Below are positions 22,953 through 23,011 of a stretch of 23,011 nt of DNA, piece by piece. Numbering within the stretch: position 1 is the first letter of the stretch; every line of letters begins with the position of its first letter. Source of the DNA: Acidobacteriaceae bacterium UBA1795 (GTDB lineage: Bacteria > Acidobacteriota > Terriglobia > Terriglobales > Acidobacteriaceae); the NCBI GenBank assembly GCA_002314435.1, contig DCFV01000172.1, positions 18,156 to 41,166 on the forward strand. The letters are read 5' to 3'. The notes under the pieces are model-generated. The model searched no databases. It was not told the DNA's origin and saw nothing but the letters and a program-made list of their open reading frames with translations. The position numbers and the translations under genes were made by a program.

Positions 22953-23011
22953 TACTAGGACACATCATCCTATCAACAAAGCGCAAAAATGTGCAGTGAG
23001 AATGTCTGGGA

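Noticed and set aside
1..23011. Search for tRNA, rRNA, CRISPR arrays, transposases, integrases and toxin-antitoxin pairs
   Set aside because: None was seen on reading both strands. No covariance-model search could be run, so a degenerate RNA gene cannot be fully excluded.

Overview
The window looks like a chromosomal segment of a GC-rich, Gram-negative soil bacterium, most probably an Acidobacteriota member of the Terriglobia/Acidobacteriaceae type. The reasons are indirect: GC-rich coding sequence, a large soluble Ser/Thr kinase with TolB-like and TPR regions, a PSMA-like M28 peptidase, a secreted GH3 beta-glucosidase, and a System I (Ccm) cytochrome c maturation operon. The taxonomic call is inference from gene content, not from a marker gene. 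I found no rRNA, tRNA, CRISPR array, insertion sequence or prophage gene.

Layout, left to right. (1) 1-1311, minus strand: the N-terminal part of pyruvate phosphate dikinase, cut by the window edge; a gene-free stretch of about 600 bp; and a small STAS-domain protein. (2) 1561-4304: queG (queuosine tRNA modification, plus) facing a cold-shock protein gene (minus), then a YihY/BrkB-type membrane protein (plus) ending at a 15-bp hairpin. (3) 4328-9982, all minus and tightly packed: ccmE, ccmA, ebsC/ybaK, ccmB, ccmC, ccmD, aroF, and a beta-propeller lipoprotein. Stops and starts overlap by 4 nt at ccmA/ebsC and ebsC/ccmB. The aroF stop lies inside the next gene. A CRP/FNR-like palindrome and a sigma70-like promoter lie upstream of ccmE. 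(4) 10112-13695: an exported M28 metallopeptidase (minus) divergent from an MFS exporter (plus). (5) 13718-16053: mscL with a C-terminal zinc ribbon, two small convergent membrane-protein genes, and mtnA (methionine salvage). (6) 16293-17596: a FucP/GluP-type sugar transporter and its terminator. (7) 17804-20269: the kinase-TolB-TPR protein. (8) 20341-22930: a small AT-richer orphan membrane protein facing a secreted GH3 glycosidase across a shared 13-bp hairpin.

How the genes fit together. CcmA, CcmB, CcmC, CcmD and CcmE form the haem-delivery half of cytochrome c maturation. CcmA/B is the ATPase that releases haem from CcmE, and CcmC with CcmD loads haem onto CcmE. The ligation half (CcmF, CcmG, CcmH) is not in the window. 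CcmE carries Cys rather than His at the haem-attachment position, as in the Desulfovibrio-type CcmE. The GH3 enzyme and the FucP-like transporter fit a polysaccharide-degrading lifestyle.

No clearly new system stands out. The most notable points are the C-type CcmE, the editing-deacylase gene inside the ccm operon, the CRP-like site upstream of ccmE, a STAS protein lacking the phosphorylatable serine, and an orphan gene with foreign-looking codon use.
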